From the NCBI GenBank assembly GCA_012064385.1, contig QRDG01001382.1, positions 62,001-126,000 on the forward strand: a DNA stretch of 64,000 bases. Direction: 5' to 3'. A model generated the notes under the pieces. The model ran no database searches. It was not told the DNA's origin and was given only the letters and a program-made list of their open reading frames with translations. Below are positions 1 through 11,176 of this stretch, piece by piece. The position numbers and the translations under genes were made by a program. Numbering within the stretch: position 1 is the first letter of the stretch; each line of letters begins with the position of its first letter. Source of the DNA: Puccinellia tenuiflora. Lineage: Eukaryota > Streptophyta > Magnoliopsida > Poales > Poaceae.

Positions 1-900
1 CCTGGTCCATTAGTCTAGGAGGGATGTAGATGAGAGAGGGAATGGACTAGCCGAACTATGTCTCCAACTAATGGGCCTCTTGCTTCATGGGCTTCAGTTT
101 TTTCACTTTACCTTTCATATATTGTCTTGATATTTAACTTGTTGACTATGTCATGACATGGACTTTTGTTGAGTAGTCTTTGCCTTTGCTTTGCTTGAAT
201 TTTCTCGGGTTCCCTATGTAGGCGATATTCATTCCTACAACAATTCCCTTCTATTTTCAATCTTAGTGAATTTGACTCTTCACTAAATTTATACACCATA
301 TATTTTAGGAAAGAGCGAGTAATGTGGTGGAGAGGCCTCCTTTTGTTCTTATCCCATACAAGTGCTTTCTTATCCTGCAAGTCTTTCCATGTGAACTCGG
401 ATGCCTCCCGAATGGCCTTGAGACAAATCTTTTTGAGGCCTCAAGACCATGTACATGCAGGCCCACCTAGCATACACGGAGTACACACTGCCGAGGTAGG
501 AGTAGGATACAATTTTTTCGCCAGGAGATTGTCCGCAAGTGATTGACGACACCTCAAATTTCCAACATGATTGGGAATTAGATCATTGGTAGTTGGTGGC
601 AAGACACAAGGTACATTTTTAGGAGCTTCAAGTTAATGATAAGATTCCCGTAAAATTAAGTGCAATTTGACCCGTAGATTTTTCTCCAAAGTCCTAATAT
701 TGAGAGCTTTGTTGGTTCAAAAGAATTCGTAGGAATTTGGGAGTATTCTCCATTCCTTAGAATTTTTTTCTATAGAACTTATTTGGTTTGTAGTACTGAA
801 ACCATATGAATTTTTCCTAAAGTCTACTTTGCATGGAAATTCGAAGAAAATTTTCACCGAGTTTAACTTTATGGAAAATTTCCTCTGTTTCCACGACAAC
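1..900. other. Unassigned region with a decayed minus-strand ORF
   Basis: I recognise no gene here. A minus-strand open stretch at 108-380 appears to continue upstream in another frame to about 440, where a W-K-D-L-Q-D-K-K sequence can be read. It is lysine/arginine-rich (for example EPEKIQAKQRQR) and resembles a decayed exon, but I cannot assign a family. The rest is AT-rich and shows no repeat boundary. Confidence 0.3.
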
Positions 901-1209
901 CATTTCATGCACCTAATACTACAGAAATGTTTTCGCGTTTCTCCAGTGGTGCACTGAAACAACTTCCGCTGAAAACGTATGTTTTCAAACCCAGTACGAT
1001 TCAATATAGCTATCAACCCAACGTGGCAAAAGGTAGGAAAGAAAAGAAAAAAAAAACACTGTAAACCAAAAAAATGTGTGCAGACTGCAGAGGGTTGAAT
1101 CCTTCGTCATAGTTGGAACATTTCAGCCGATGCAAGAATTCCGACTTTTTCTTTGGTAGCCCTCGGCGCCCATAGTTCGAGGTTTCCATCTATTCTCTGG
1201 AACTGTATT

Positions 1210-1522
1210 TTAGGCGTGGTTCTTCGTTGATTGAAAAATGAAAATCCTGTCATTCCTCGACTTCCATAGGTTCGACAGGCACGCCCCAAAGCAGATCAGC
1301 CATGTGCTGGAGTTGAGTTTTTCAAAATTACCTACAAATTCGGTAACTGAGGCAGCTTGTGACGCATGGTCTTGAATATTCAGTTTGCTCCAGGCCCAAT
1401 CGGTGTTCTGGCAGTGTAGGGCTAGGTGATGTACTGTTTCCAGCGACGGACATCTGTTGCAACCTGCATCCTGTGTCCAGCATTTTTTGACCATTTTGTC
1501 TCTGATATTTAGTCTCCCTCAG
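1210..1522 (-). pseudogene. LINE reverse transcriptase zinc-binding domain fragment
   Basis: The translation shows a C-x2-C spacing (CNRC), then ETVHHLALHC and, about 60 residues later, LWKSRNDRIF. This is the pattern of the zf-RVT domain at the C-terminus of plant LINE polymerases. Upstream, LNIRDKM matches the usual 'RLNTRDxM' lead-in, and its continuation reappears beyond the small insertion at 1650. The frame contains stops, so it is a dead fragment. Confidence 0.75.
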
Positions 1523-1649
1523 TTTTGAAAAACCTGGTTACGCATGATGTATGTGGCCTGGGCGCGAAAATTGCCACTCTGTCCTGACGTTGGTGATTTC
1601 AATGAAATCGGGGGTGAGCCCCTTTTATCTAAAAAAAAGTCTCCCTCAG
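1511..1649 (+). mobile_element. Tiny 5'-truncated LINE insertion with 12-bp TSD
   Basis: The insert (1523-1637, 115 bp) ends in the typical plant LINE 3' end: a GGGGGTGAGCCCC-type hairpin, TTTTATCT, then a run of A. It is flanked by perfect direct repeats AGTCTCCCTCAG at 1511-1522 and 1638-1649. Removing it and one repeat rejoins the minus-strand LINE reading frame around LNIRDKM, which shows that this is a nested insertion. Confidence 0.88.
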
Positions 1650-2539
1650 TAGGCAAGCTAGTGGAAAACCACACCCATCGTGACTGAATCCATGTCTCAC
1701 CACGATCTGATAGCGGGCTATAGATTGCCGAGATGTAGCAGGGAGTTTTGCACATCTGAGCAGTTGCCTCCTGTCCGGGTCTTTGCCAATCGTTAAGTTG
1801 ATTCTGCGCAATGAAAGATAGTGGCATGATCAAGTCTACCACCCAGGTTCCGTGAGCGACCTGAGAAGCAGTGGTGCAGCAAAGGTCATTCAAACGTGTA
1901 TAGGACTGGATACAACAAATACAGTCTGCCAGCAGTTGTCCAAAAATTATGCCAAAACGAGGTTGAATTTCCATTTCCCACGGTGCAGCATGTGATTTGT
2001 TGTACCGTTCTTACCAGCGGGATCAATGATTTCCAGAACGGTGTGTTTTCGTCGCCTAGGTCGCACCGTTTGATTTTCGCTCGGCGTTTCCATTGCTAGG
2101 ATTTCTGAACCGTCAGCGTCAGCGACTGAATTTTTTGGGTGCATAGCTGCCGTAGGCGGAACTCCAGGTATGTCAGTTTGCGCCGCTCTTCCATAGCATC
2201 TAGAAACTTGAGCAGGTGTTGGTTGTTTGCGAGGTTGGTCTTGTATACGACTGCTACAGTTTTAGCCAGCCCCTCGTCGCAGCCCTAATGGAGCAGACGG
2301 TGGTTTATCCGCGAAGCCGCTGTCATTGCTCTGTTTATCCTGTCTTTGGTTATCTGAAAGAGTTCTGCGTTGTCGTACCAATGGTTCTCATTTCTGTATT
2401 TGTTTGAGTGTGTCAACCAGAGTGATCTCAGAGCCTTGCATTCTGTCCCCCGGAATTGTTGATCAGGCATGACTTTTTTCGATAAAGATTAGGCATGACT
2501 CATTGGCCGTTGTGGACGAAACCTTAATAGGAACGGAGT

Positions 2540-2815
2540 TCCTGTTTTGCTCCATGACCTGTACCGTCTAATTCTTTGTAATCCATGCAATGAGGGTCCC
2601 TGCCGATGCGCCGTCAGAAGCCTGAAACACCAGGCCAAAGAATGTTGCAGGCAGAAAAAGAGCCGATTTAAATTTGGAGATTTCTTGCAGTTTCGTCTCT
2701 TGTGTACACAAAGTCGAATTTTGCTTTCACTTATCATATTGTAGACCAAAGTGTTCATGTCCTCGTCTCCGGGCCTTCTAGAGTTCCATGACATAATTCT
2801 CATCGTAGAATATGA
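2540..2815 (-). pseudogene. LINE endonuclease (APE) domain fragment
   Basis: Reading the minus strand across a frame change gives MRIMSWN, then QETKLQEISKFKSALFLP, then FQASDGASAGTLIAW. This is the beginning of an exonuclease-endonuclease-phosphatase domain in plant LINEs. The Glu of QETK corresponds to the metal-binding Glu. A stop follows shortly after the AW segment, and there is at least one frameshift. It belongs to the same element as the zinc-binding fragment at 1210-1522. Confidence 0.7.
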
Positions 2816-3374
2816 TACCTCGGTTGATTTACAATTTTGATGCAAATGCAATGCAGCATGCAGTGGAAATGCAATTGTGATTAAGAAGCACAAGTGGTGG
2901 TGCATATTTGGAAGCAACTGTCGGTGTTACAGGGCGGCTTACCTGGGTGGGCGATTAAACAAAACGTACAATGCTGATGTAACGTAAACAGAACGTACAT
3001 GGGTCGGCGATTAAACAGAAAGCACCTGTAGCATATTCCCCGTCCAAAGCAAATCAGATGTAAACGAACATGGCGTGTCCGCCACACTTCTGCATAAGCC
3101 TAGAGTTTTAATTTGTCAAGCAGAGTGCAGTTTAAACAACGATACGACGTGTACTGCACCAACCATAACAGAAATATCCAACAGAGCAAGTAAGGCACGA
3201 ATGACAATGCCTTGACAGATTCAGTTATAATTTGTCAAACAGCCGTGAAGCAGCACACTTCATGCATGCACGAAAGCGTAGAAGACTCAGTTTTATACAG
3301 CTAAAACCGCGTGCGACACATAAAGTCTCAGCAATCTTGGTCATTATATGAAATTTTCAATTTGTATTCAGCTC

Positions 3375-3383
3375 TTTATATCC
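3375..3383 (+). promoter_or_regulatory. TATA box of copy A gene
   Basis: TTTATATCC lies about 85 bp upstream of the ATG at 3464. The surrounding promoter and 5' leader are conserved in copy B, where the TATA element (8314-8320) sits at nearly the same distance. Conservation of the element and its spacing in both copies supports a real core promoter. Confidence 0.5.
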
Positions 3384-3463
3384 AGCTGCAAACTGCAGCC
3401 CCCCCGAGGCAGCAAACAGCATACCAATCAGAAAAGAGCACCCAAGAGAGGAAGAGAGAGAGG

Positions 3464-4866
3464 ATGGGTCAGAGTCCCCTTATGCCGCTGCCGGTGGCGG
3501 AGCTGCTTCAGCCAGTCGTGGTGACCGCTGACACCAACAGGTGATTTCCTGAAACGCTATGTTTATTCACCTTAATCGGCTTCAGTACCTTTCTATAGCT
3601 TTTGCCGCTGGCTAATTACAACTGCCGCTGCTGCTAATCGAAGCTAGTAAAGGAACTAATGAGGTGAGCTTCTTCATGTTCAATTCGAGAGAGATGTTTG
3701 TGTTACTACTGGCTTTCGAAAAAAAAAGCGAGCAGTTGTTTGTGTTGAGAACGCTACACTTCTTTATACAAAAATTTGGACCTCAAATATGTCACTAACT
3801 TGTTGTCGGTGGCGAAAACCAGAAAAAGAAAAGTAAAAGCCCCGATTAGTCGCATGAACAAACTGTAACATAGGAGTCGAAACATAATGGAATTGATATG
3901 TCATATATGCCAAATTCCTGCGGTAAAAGCCAAGGTGCATCAATATTTACAAAATGTCATCATCTGGACAGAAGAACACATGAATCCTCAACATAAGAGA
4001 ATAAAGTATGTTTTTTTAAATGGGGAGTTACCCGGTCTCTGCACTAAAAAGATGCGTATGACCTTGATTTATTTCATTTATTCAACGTAGACCGGCAAAG
4101 AGCCTTACAATGAACGATCGTACAATTCAAAGCCAAGAGGCGAGGAAGAGGGTGGAGATGGGGAGGGGCCGACGTCTGGGGGGCTAGAGCTGGCGGCTGG
4201 GAGATGGGGGGTGGTTGTTGGAGTAAACCACGCCATAGTTGTGTTCTGGGCGTGTGTGTGCGTGTGTTGCATGCATTAGTGGAGTGAGCGTGCGTATGAG
4301 TGGAGGCCGGTTCGTGCGTATGTGCGCATGAGACCCGGCTGGAGTTTGTTGCTCTCGGCAATGCGTCGCCTGGGTCTTTATAAGCACCATGTATCCAGTT
4401 CGTTCGGTTTGAGCCAAGCCCAGTGAATAACATGCCAAGATACAGACGTTCGTCGTCGGAAAATATAGTGTCTTATGTCTTCTTCTAAGAGAGATTGAAA
4501 GCTAGACTAGGGTTAGGTTCCTACAGTGGTGGCTAGCGACGTGAACCTCATGTTTGTTTTTCTCTAAAGTTCCTATGGAATTCCACATTCCATAGGATTT
4601 TATTGGATTCTTATTGAGGTATTTGTTTATTCGACTCAGCACCACAAAACTTCCGTATAAGAATCATTTCTATATAATATCTGTGGGTTTCCTTTGTTCC
4701 AAATGGTTCCTAAACCATATCAGTTTTCTTTAGGAACGAGAGCAAGATAGGGTTGCTGGGTGAATCTGTCAAGTCTACAAAAGCTACAAGTAAATACTAC
4801 AAGAACTCAGGCAAAGACGATCTGGTTTTAAACGCGGCACTGGAATCAATCACTAGATTTGCTTAA
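3464..4866 (+). pseudogene. Copy A of a small two-exon gene, splice acceptor lost
   Basis: The first exon (3464-3540) encodes MGQSPLMPLPVAELL... and ends at a donor AACAG|GTGATT, as in copy B. The second-exon homologue is recognisable at 4768-4866 (KYYKNSGKDDLVLNA...LESITRFA, stop). The stretch that holds the acceptor in copy B is missing here, deleted just before 4768. A LINE 3' end (4009-4545) has also landed in the intron. It is therefore probably inactive, unless another acceptor is used. An AATAAA lies at 5065-5070. I do not recognise the protein family. Confidence 0.4.
4009..4545 (-). mobile_element. LINE 3' end, minus strand
   Basis: On the minus strand the segment ends with GAATAAATGAAATAAA, a GCAGAGACCGGGTAACTCC-type tail and a run of A (plus-strand T run at about 4013-4019). 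This layout is typical of plant LINE 3' UTRs. Copy B of the duplication lacks the segment, so it is an insertion. I could not find a clean target-site duplication, so the edges are approximate. The 119-aa minus-strand ORF inside it is CA/GT-repeat low complexity and is not considered a gene. Confidence 0.6.
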
Positions 4867-5512
4867 AACAGCAATCTTATGACAAGAAATAAGTGAGTTT
4901 TTCAGCCTCATGTTTTAGAAATTAACTATGACGCATAAGGCTTGTACTATTGCACTTAAATGTATATATTTGTATCTTCATAAACATATCAACTGTTGTG
5001 TGTAGTTAGTTGTGTTGTTTTGGAACTTTGTTACAAGCTATTTGTTTTGTAATGCTGAAAATGAAATAAATTTACTTATGTTCTTTCTTACACTGCACCG
5101 CTTGTTTCAAATTTTGAGTTTGTAATGATATCTTTGCCCTCTTTCAGGCAGTTACATGCAAGTGCAAAAATATCGACTTCTCTACTTATAATTTTCACAG
5201 GATGAAGTTCGCCCCTTTTTTTCATCCATAATTTTTTCAAGAAAAAGAAAAAATGTTACACCTCAAGGCCTTGTACTTTCAAGTTTTTTTTTTTGCTTAA
5301 AGATGATTTGTGTACTAGTTCACGTATTTTTAAGTCTCATAAATTGTAAGAAATATCACTGTACTATTTTAATGTATGTACTTCCAATGCCTCCAATTTT
5401 TTTCCTTGAGACAAAATCAATATGTCGCTTTATCCATTAACAACTAATGTTTCAACATGGAAATACATTTTTTAAAGAAAGTAACAGTTACGATAAAATC
5501 AGAAACATATGT

Positions 5513-6137
5513 GGGGATTATGCGGATGAGGCTAATAGCCGAAAGTCAGAGATGGACTCCGCCCCGTCTTTCTTTGGAAGAAGGAAGATGCACGCCATGT
5601 TGATGACTCTAAAGTTGTTAATGTTCAGCTCCGAAAAGGAGTTAATGACGCCCATGAGATCCACCTTATCAATCGCCCAGCATGAGCACAGAAAGGTCGT
5701 AGAAAAACCGTGGGGGTCGGGGGGCTTTATTCGTTGGTATGTCATCAATTTCCTCTCTTGATCTTGATCTCAGCCTGAGAGAGCGACAGGGCTAGGTTGT
5801 CCAAATCCTCAAAAGTTGGGTCAATGACGTTCCAATTGAAGTCCAGGGGGCGAGTGGCAGGAGGCACAATGACCTGCGAGAACTGCTCCTTTACAAGGGT
5901 CGCCTTTTCCTCATGCGTGGCGACCCACACCCTTCATTGTGTTTTGGCCTCTGAATGTGGTTTTGCGGTGACGTGAGTTGACCCGAATGTGGAAGAACCG
6001 TGTGTTTGCATCACCATCTTTGATGTACGTGATTCTGGAGGCTTGCCGCTTGCGAGTCTGCTTGAGAACAGCCAAACCCATGACACTCTTCCAGATCTTG
6101 AGTATGTCCATTTGGCCCCGCTAGGTTTTTCCTTGCA
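5513..6137 (-). mobile_element. LINE fragment with N-terminal part of RT
   Basis: Minus-strand translation gives a segment around SRITYIKDGDANTRFFH (about 6000-6060), then a long open stretch, then DPHGFSTTFLCSCWAIDK...IFLLPKKDGAESISDFR (about 5540-5730). These are the linker before RT and the first RT motifs of plant LINEs (PGPDGF...LIPKK...DFRPISL). The fragment stops just after DFR, before the catalytic YADD region, and then joins copy A sequence. It is split across two frames and is dead. Confidence 0.8.
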
Positions 6138-6590
6138 GTTTGCTCTTTGGAGGTGGTGTGGCGTCGTCTTCTTCCCGCTTCCTCAGGCCATGCTTATTTC
6201 TTGCTCTGCACCTCGGTGTTTCCTGCTCGGGGCCTTGCTGATTGAGCATGTCTGCTCTTTGTGGATAGTGGTGGTGAAGTCCCTGCTGGTGGTGCTACCT
6301 TGGACGGTGTAGTTGGTCTCGGCGGTGTGCCGTGTGTGTTGGCGTGCCCGTGCTCTCGGCGAGCTCCGGCCCAACTCCTCTGCCCGCCCTGCTTGTGCTC
6401 TCCCTCTTCGGTGATGCTCGCCTTTGGTGTTCACCTGTAATCTCGTCGGTAGCTCTGTTTTCCGTTGGTGTGTCTGCAGTGCTTTGTTGTAAGCTGATTT
6501 CAGCATCATGTACCCTTTCGCCGTTGTGGCGTTATTAATTTAACGCCGGGCCTTTCCGGCCTGTTATCTAAGAAAAGGTTTTTCCTTGCA
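6123..6590 (+). mobile_element. 5'-truncated LINE with 15-bp TSD
   Basis: The perfect direct repeats AGGTTTTTCCTTGCA at 6123-6137 and 6576-6590 bracket 438 bp (6138-6575). The insert ends in a CCGGGCCTTTCCGGCC hairpin-like block and TTATCTAAGAAA, the standard plant LINE 3' end. It sits immediately upstream of, and in opposite orientation to, the minus-strand LINE fragment at 5513-6137. No useful coding remains in it. Confidence 0.85.
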
Positions 6591-7534
6591 TGTGTATGTG
6601 TTGTACACGTACGTAACCAACCAATTGTTTGACATGCCCTTCAGTTGGGATGCTAGTCGGATCATGTTGGTCCACACCCTCTGAATTTAACGAGTTTATC
6701 CAATGCACTCCGGCGTGCTCCGGTGCTCATGCCCCCCTCTCCCACACTCACCCCCGGCGACTGGTTGCACTAGATAAGTTTTTTCTTATCCACAAAATCT
6801 CCATGATACTCACACTTTTTCACGCTGCGCCCTGTGAGAGGCCCAACAAGCAAAACCGTGAAAGGCTCGGGTCTAATGAAGGGTTCATCGAATACCCAAT
6901 ACCAACCGAACAAACATCATGTGCAAGGAGGCGGTCAATCAGGCGAAATGGAGCACATCGCTCACGACTGACCTATCCCGGTCGGAATCCCCGAAGGGTA
7001 TCCGGCATGTGTACCCCCAAAGGGCACAAGGAGTGAAGCCGAAGTCAGGTATGGATATGTGGTTACCCATTGCGACAAGCCCGCCTATGTCACGCGGTAG
7101 GTGTGCTGACCTCACGACAAAGTGCCCAGATGTACGCAGGAAATCCGGAGTGTAGCGCTCGATGCCCAGAGGACAGTGGGTGAAAAGACCAAACATGGTT
7201 TGACGACTTGCATAGTGTAGCCTAGTCACCTCTGTCATGTCCCAGCCCTGTAATGCCATGCTTGTGAAGCCGATGGGGTAATCCCATATATATAGGGGGT
7301 TCCCCGCCCATATAAGGGGGCTCTGTGATTCTCATGCACACACACACATCACCGGGATTTGAGTTGTTTCCTTATTCTTGAGCATACCATGCATGAACGC
7401 AATACCATACCACCACGGGAGCACGGCGATCCATCCCGAGGCCCCAACCTGCATAGACCTTGTGTTATACGTGTGCTCAGCCATCAGAATCTTTGTCTCA
7501 TATATACCGACCTACAAAATTATTAACCGCGACA
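6591..7534 (+). other. Unassigned region, possibly part of a decayed LTR
   Basis: No gene is recognised. Around 7280-7325 there is a core-promoter-like layout (CCATATATATAGGGGG, then CCCATATAAGGGGGCTC) followed by a CA-rich leader. This resembles the U3/R region of a plant LTR read on the plus strand. I cannot find matching ends or TSDs, so the assignment is tentative. Confidence 0.3.
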
Positions 7535-8313
7535 CACCATGCACCTAATACTTCCGCTAAAAAACTTGTGTTTTCAAACCACGATTCAATATAGCAGTGA
7601 AATGTCAATCTTACGTTTTTCCTATCATGATATTTTTAGAATCATGCGAATTAAAGGTGATTTCAAAATGGAACCAACTATAACGTGAGTTCACAAGTTT
7701 TAGTTTCTTTATAATAAAGGCCTTGAAACTCCCAGGGTGCAATGGACATTGCAAGGACTATGAGTTGATCATGCAAAAAGGACGATCTCAATAATAACCT
7801 AATCAAAGTGAACTTTCAGTCTGTAGCTTTTAGGAACGTTTCTACGAGAAGGCATAAAATGCCATGTTGGACCTTTTGGAGTTATAAATGTAATCATCGT
7901 GCACTGGCATGTGATGCACTTGTAGCATAGTACGTCCGTCGGAAGCAAATGAGATGTAACGGAACATGGCGTGTCCACCACACTTCTGCTTAAGCCTAGA
8001 GTTTTAATTTATCAAACAGAGTGCAGTTTAAACAAGAATACGACCTGTATGTACATAGGGAAGGAAGCAACCTCAACTTCACGGTAGAGAACGGAAATAT
8101 CAGAGCCCGCGAACGTCAGGCTAATGACTAAGAGACAAATGGCAATGCTTTGACAGATGACACAGTTGTGAAGCAGCACAGTTCATGCATACACAAAAGC
8201 GTACAAGAATATATTTTACTATATAGAACTAAGAGCACATCCAACACATAAAGCCTCAGCGATTTAGGTCATTTCCTGTAAACTGTAATTTTCAGTTTTG
8301 GATTACGGCTCCT

Positions 8314-8320
8314 TATATAC
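8314..8320 (+). promoter_or_regulatory. TATA box of copy B gene
   Basis: TATATAC lies 70 bp upstream of the ATG at 8384. The leader AGCAAACAGCAAACCAGTCAG-like block that follows is also conserved in copy A. Confidence 0.5.
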
Positions 8321-8383
8321 AGCTGCTACTTGCGCCCTCCCCAAGGCAGCAAACAGCAAACCAGTCAGAAAAGAGCACCCGAG

Positions 8384-9274
8384 ATGGGTCAGAGTGCCCT
8401 TGTCCGGCTGCCGGTGGCGGAGCAGCTTCAGCCAGAGGTGGTGACCGGCGGCACCAATAGGTGATTTCCTGAAACGTTATGTTTATTCACCTGAATCGGC
8501 TTCAGTTCCTTTCTATAGCTATTGCCGGTGGCTAATTACAACTGCCGCTGTTGATGCTAATCGTCAAGTCAGTAAAGGAACTAACGAGGTGAGCTTATTC
8601 AAGCTCAATTCTAGAGTTGTGTATGTTACTACTGGCTTTGGGACAAAAAAAGCTATCAGTTTTTGGTTTAGGAGCGCGGAAAACACTTAAAAATTGCCAT
8701 CTATGCCAAATTCCGGCAGTAAAAGCCAAGATACATCAACACTTAAAAATTGCCATCTGCACAGCAAAACACATGAATCCTAGACATAAGAGAAGAAGAT
8801 CTGTGGTCAAACCTCATGTTTGTTTTTCTCCAAAGTTCATATGGAATTTCAAATTCCATATTAATTCTTCTGGGGATTATTGCTAAGGTATTTGTTTATT
8901 TCAAATGGCATCGCAAAATTTTGCCTATAAGAATTCAATTCTCTAGAATATTTATGGGTTTCCGTTGCGCAAAATGGTTCCTAAACCACATAAGTTTTCT
9001 TACGCACGAGAGCACGATAGGCTTGCTGGGTGAGCTAACCAGTTGGATCTCGGTATAAAATAGGGATACAAATTTAAAAGCGGATTACGAAGTGGATGAA
9101 TGTTTTTTACTTATCATCACATTATTAACTACTATTAGATCTTCTCTGTCTTCAACCAGCAGGAAGGAACAACTAGCCAAGTCTACAAAACCTACAAATA
9201 AATACTACAAGAACTCGAGCAAAGACAATCTGGTCTTAAGCGCAACACTGGAATCAATCACTAGATTGGGATAA
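8384..9274 (+). CDS. Candidate small two-exon gene, unknown function
   Basis: Exon 1 (8384-8460, 77 nt) encodes MGQSALVRLPVAEQL... and ends at AATAG|GTGATT. Exon 2 (9163-9274) follows a pyrimidine-rich tract and CAGCAG. Its first base completes an Arg codon, and the frame runs through KSTKPTNKYYKNSSKDN to a TAA. Joined, this gives 62 residues in frame across a 702-bp intron. The product is basic and Ser/Thr/Lys-rich, with no signal peptide or membrane segment. Both exons and the promoter are conserved in copy A. I do not recognise the family. Alternatives are that more exons lie in the intron (the conserved block at 8700-8790 is a candidate), or that both copies are relics of a larger gene. 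Confidence 0.4.
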
Positions 9275-9880
9275 AAGGGCACTCTTATGACAAGAAATAA
9301 GTGAGTTTTTTTGCCTCATGTTTTAGACATTAACTATGATCCAAAAGGCTTCTACTATTGCTCCATTGTTTATATATATCTGTATCTTCGTAAACATATC
9401 AACTGTTGCGTGTAGTTAGTTGTTTTGTTTTGGGAAGTTTGTTACAAGAGCTATTTGTTCTGTAAAACTAGAAAACGAAATAAATTTAATTGGTTAATTG
9501 TATAAAATTTTGAGTTAGTAATTTTATCTATGCCCTCTTTCAGGCAATTACAAGCGATTGCACAAATATCAACTTCTCTTCTTATAGTTTGCAAGAGGAT
9601 GCAGCCCACCGGCTTTTCATCTATAATTTTGTCAAGAAAAGGAATATGTTACATCTCAAGGCCTTGTACTTTCAAGTTTTTTTCTTAAGGATGATTTGTG
9701 TAGTAATTCATGTATTTCTAAGTCTCATAACTTACAAGGAATATCACTGTACTAGTTTAATGTATGTACTTTGAATGTTTTCAATTATTTTCCTATAGAA
9801 ATAATCAATGTCTCTTTAACCATTAACAATAATTGTTTTGGCATGGAAATAAATGATTTTAATAAATTCACAATTACTAG

Positions 9881-11176
9881 AAAATCATTAGCTTACATAT
9901 TGTAGTGGTTCTCCTCTTCCAGAACAGTCATCTCGACGGCGACGAATTCATAAACCCTATGCCTGACACCAAAACCCAAGATGGGGCACTACTATAGAAA
10001 CCTTCATCCAAGATAACTCATTTCAAATGGTTCACCCAAAGTCACATGTCTTAGATATAGTAATCCTAAGCGGATTCTAAACCGCCCATGCATAGGTACC
10101 ACAATGGCCATCTGTATTTGTCCACTCAGCGCATATAGCTATATATTAACAAGAATAATCGCCGACTATAATATCATAGTTGACCCTTCTTCAGATCCAT
10201 CGACTAAAAACGAAGAAAAGTAAACAATGCTTCCTCAGAACTGCTTGTGACTGTAGAGATTTTGGGCCAGCCAAGATCTTCCCACCCATATAACATGTAA
10301 GGGGTCATAACCGTAGCCGTGGCACCACCCTTCTCTAATGCCCCGATGATGCCTATCCGACTATCTCCCTCATTACCAATGGTATACTATTCCTCCAACC
10401 ATCGCCAACATGGGAAAATACTAAGGGGAAGATGACCACCACTCCCTCGACCTCCCCCTCTTACACTTATATTGTCTCGTCAAGCCTGTTGTGTTTTGTA
10501 TCGCCAAGCGCTTCTGCCACAATCACCCTTTGGCTTGTGTCATCGTTCGAAGAAGATGGTTAGGGAACGGTTGGTCGTGGCCACCTTCCCTGCTTTTGAA
10601 CCCCTACACTACCTTACCATCCTGCCGCTCCTCCCCTATGACACTCGCTACAACTATGCTTGACTCAGATGTAGACATGCTGGTAACTAATTGTAGAATA
10701 GACCTACCGTAGATGGTCTATTTTGTAGTTAATCTTGCTAAATGTATAAGAGGTAATAACCTTGGCGCTCTATAAAATTGTCCCGCATGTGCAAAAAAGA
10801 GCAAAAACTTGGAAATTAGTTCAATCACATACCTAAATTTGTCCCGTGGGAAGAATTTGGTGCAAAACAGACAAATCAGGCCATTTTCTATCGACGTGCA
10901 TGGCATGCCATACGAATTGGTCATGCGTGCATGGCGTGAGGCTCGTCTAGGGCTGGATCTTTGCATTTAGGACCTCCAGTTTTGTCAGCTTCATAGACGG
11001 AGGTCCTTGCCTGTTCGTCTGTTCGAATCTTAGCTGTTCTTTTCGAGGAGGAGGAGGGAGATACATATGGGTAAGTGCCGCGGGAGGAGGACAATATATG
11101 CCGTCACTATGGCTCCTGGAGGCGAGCAGTGCGACATTGATGGATCAACGGCGATAAACCAATGACCCCACCCACA
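9881..11176. other. No recognisable gene
   Basis: Mixed-composition DNA with short open frames only (for example 10472-10712 and 10718-10966), none with family motifs. I see no LTR ends, TIRs or tandem repeats. Confidence 0.4.

Larger units (their letters stand above)
1107..2860 (-). mobile_element. Degenerate LINE (non-LTR retrotransposon)
   Basis: Two conserved LINE domains lie on the minus strand in the correct order. The endonuclease start (MRIMSWN) is at about 2800, followed by a QETKLQEI segment near 2690 that contains the catalytic Glu of the APE-type endonuclease. The terminal zinc-binding domain of plant LINE reverse transcriptases is at 1210-1500. The space between is far too short for a full RT, so the centre is deleted. 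Frameshifts and stops are frequent. A 115-bp younger LINE interrupts it at 1523-1637. Confidence 0.75.
900..5500 (+). repeat. Segmental duplication, copy A
   Basis: Long stretches match copy B (7535-9880) in the same order and orientation. Examples are the block around 3030-3130, the promoter and first exon at 3360-3560, the block at 3890-4010 (CQIPAVKAK when translated), the block at 4547-4870, and the AT-rich 3' part to about 5480. Copy A is longer because LINE material was inserted at about 1020-2985 and 4009-4545. Divergence is visible in nearly every line, so the duplication is old. Which copy is ancestral cannot be told from the sequence alone. Confidence 0.8.
7535..9880 (+). repeat. 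Segmental duplication, copy B
   Basis: This is the partner of copy A (900-5500), in the same orientation about 5 kb downstream, and it lacks the LINE insertions seen there. Matching starts near 7535 (CACCATGCACCTAATACT) and continues with small indels to about 9880. It holds the more complete version of the small gene, with TATA box, both exons and a polyadenylation-like AATAAA at 9479-9484. Confidence 0.8.

Noticed and set aside
1041..1056. Poly-A run as the tail of the large LINE at 1107-2860
   Set aside because: That LINE is on the minus strand, so its tail should appear as poly-T on the plus strand. The A run is in the wrong orientation.
4074..4433. 119-aa minus-strand ORF
   Set aside because: His/Thr/Pro-rich product of a CA/GT repeat within a LINE 3' end; no conserved motif and absent from copy B.
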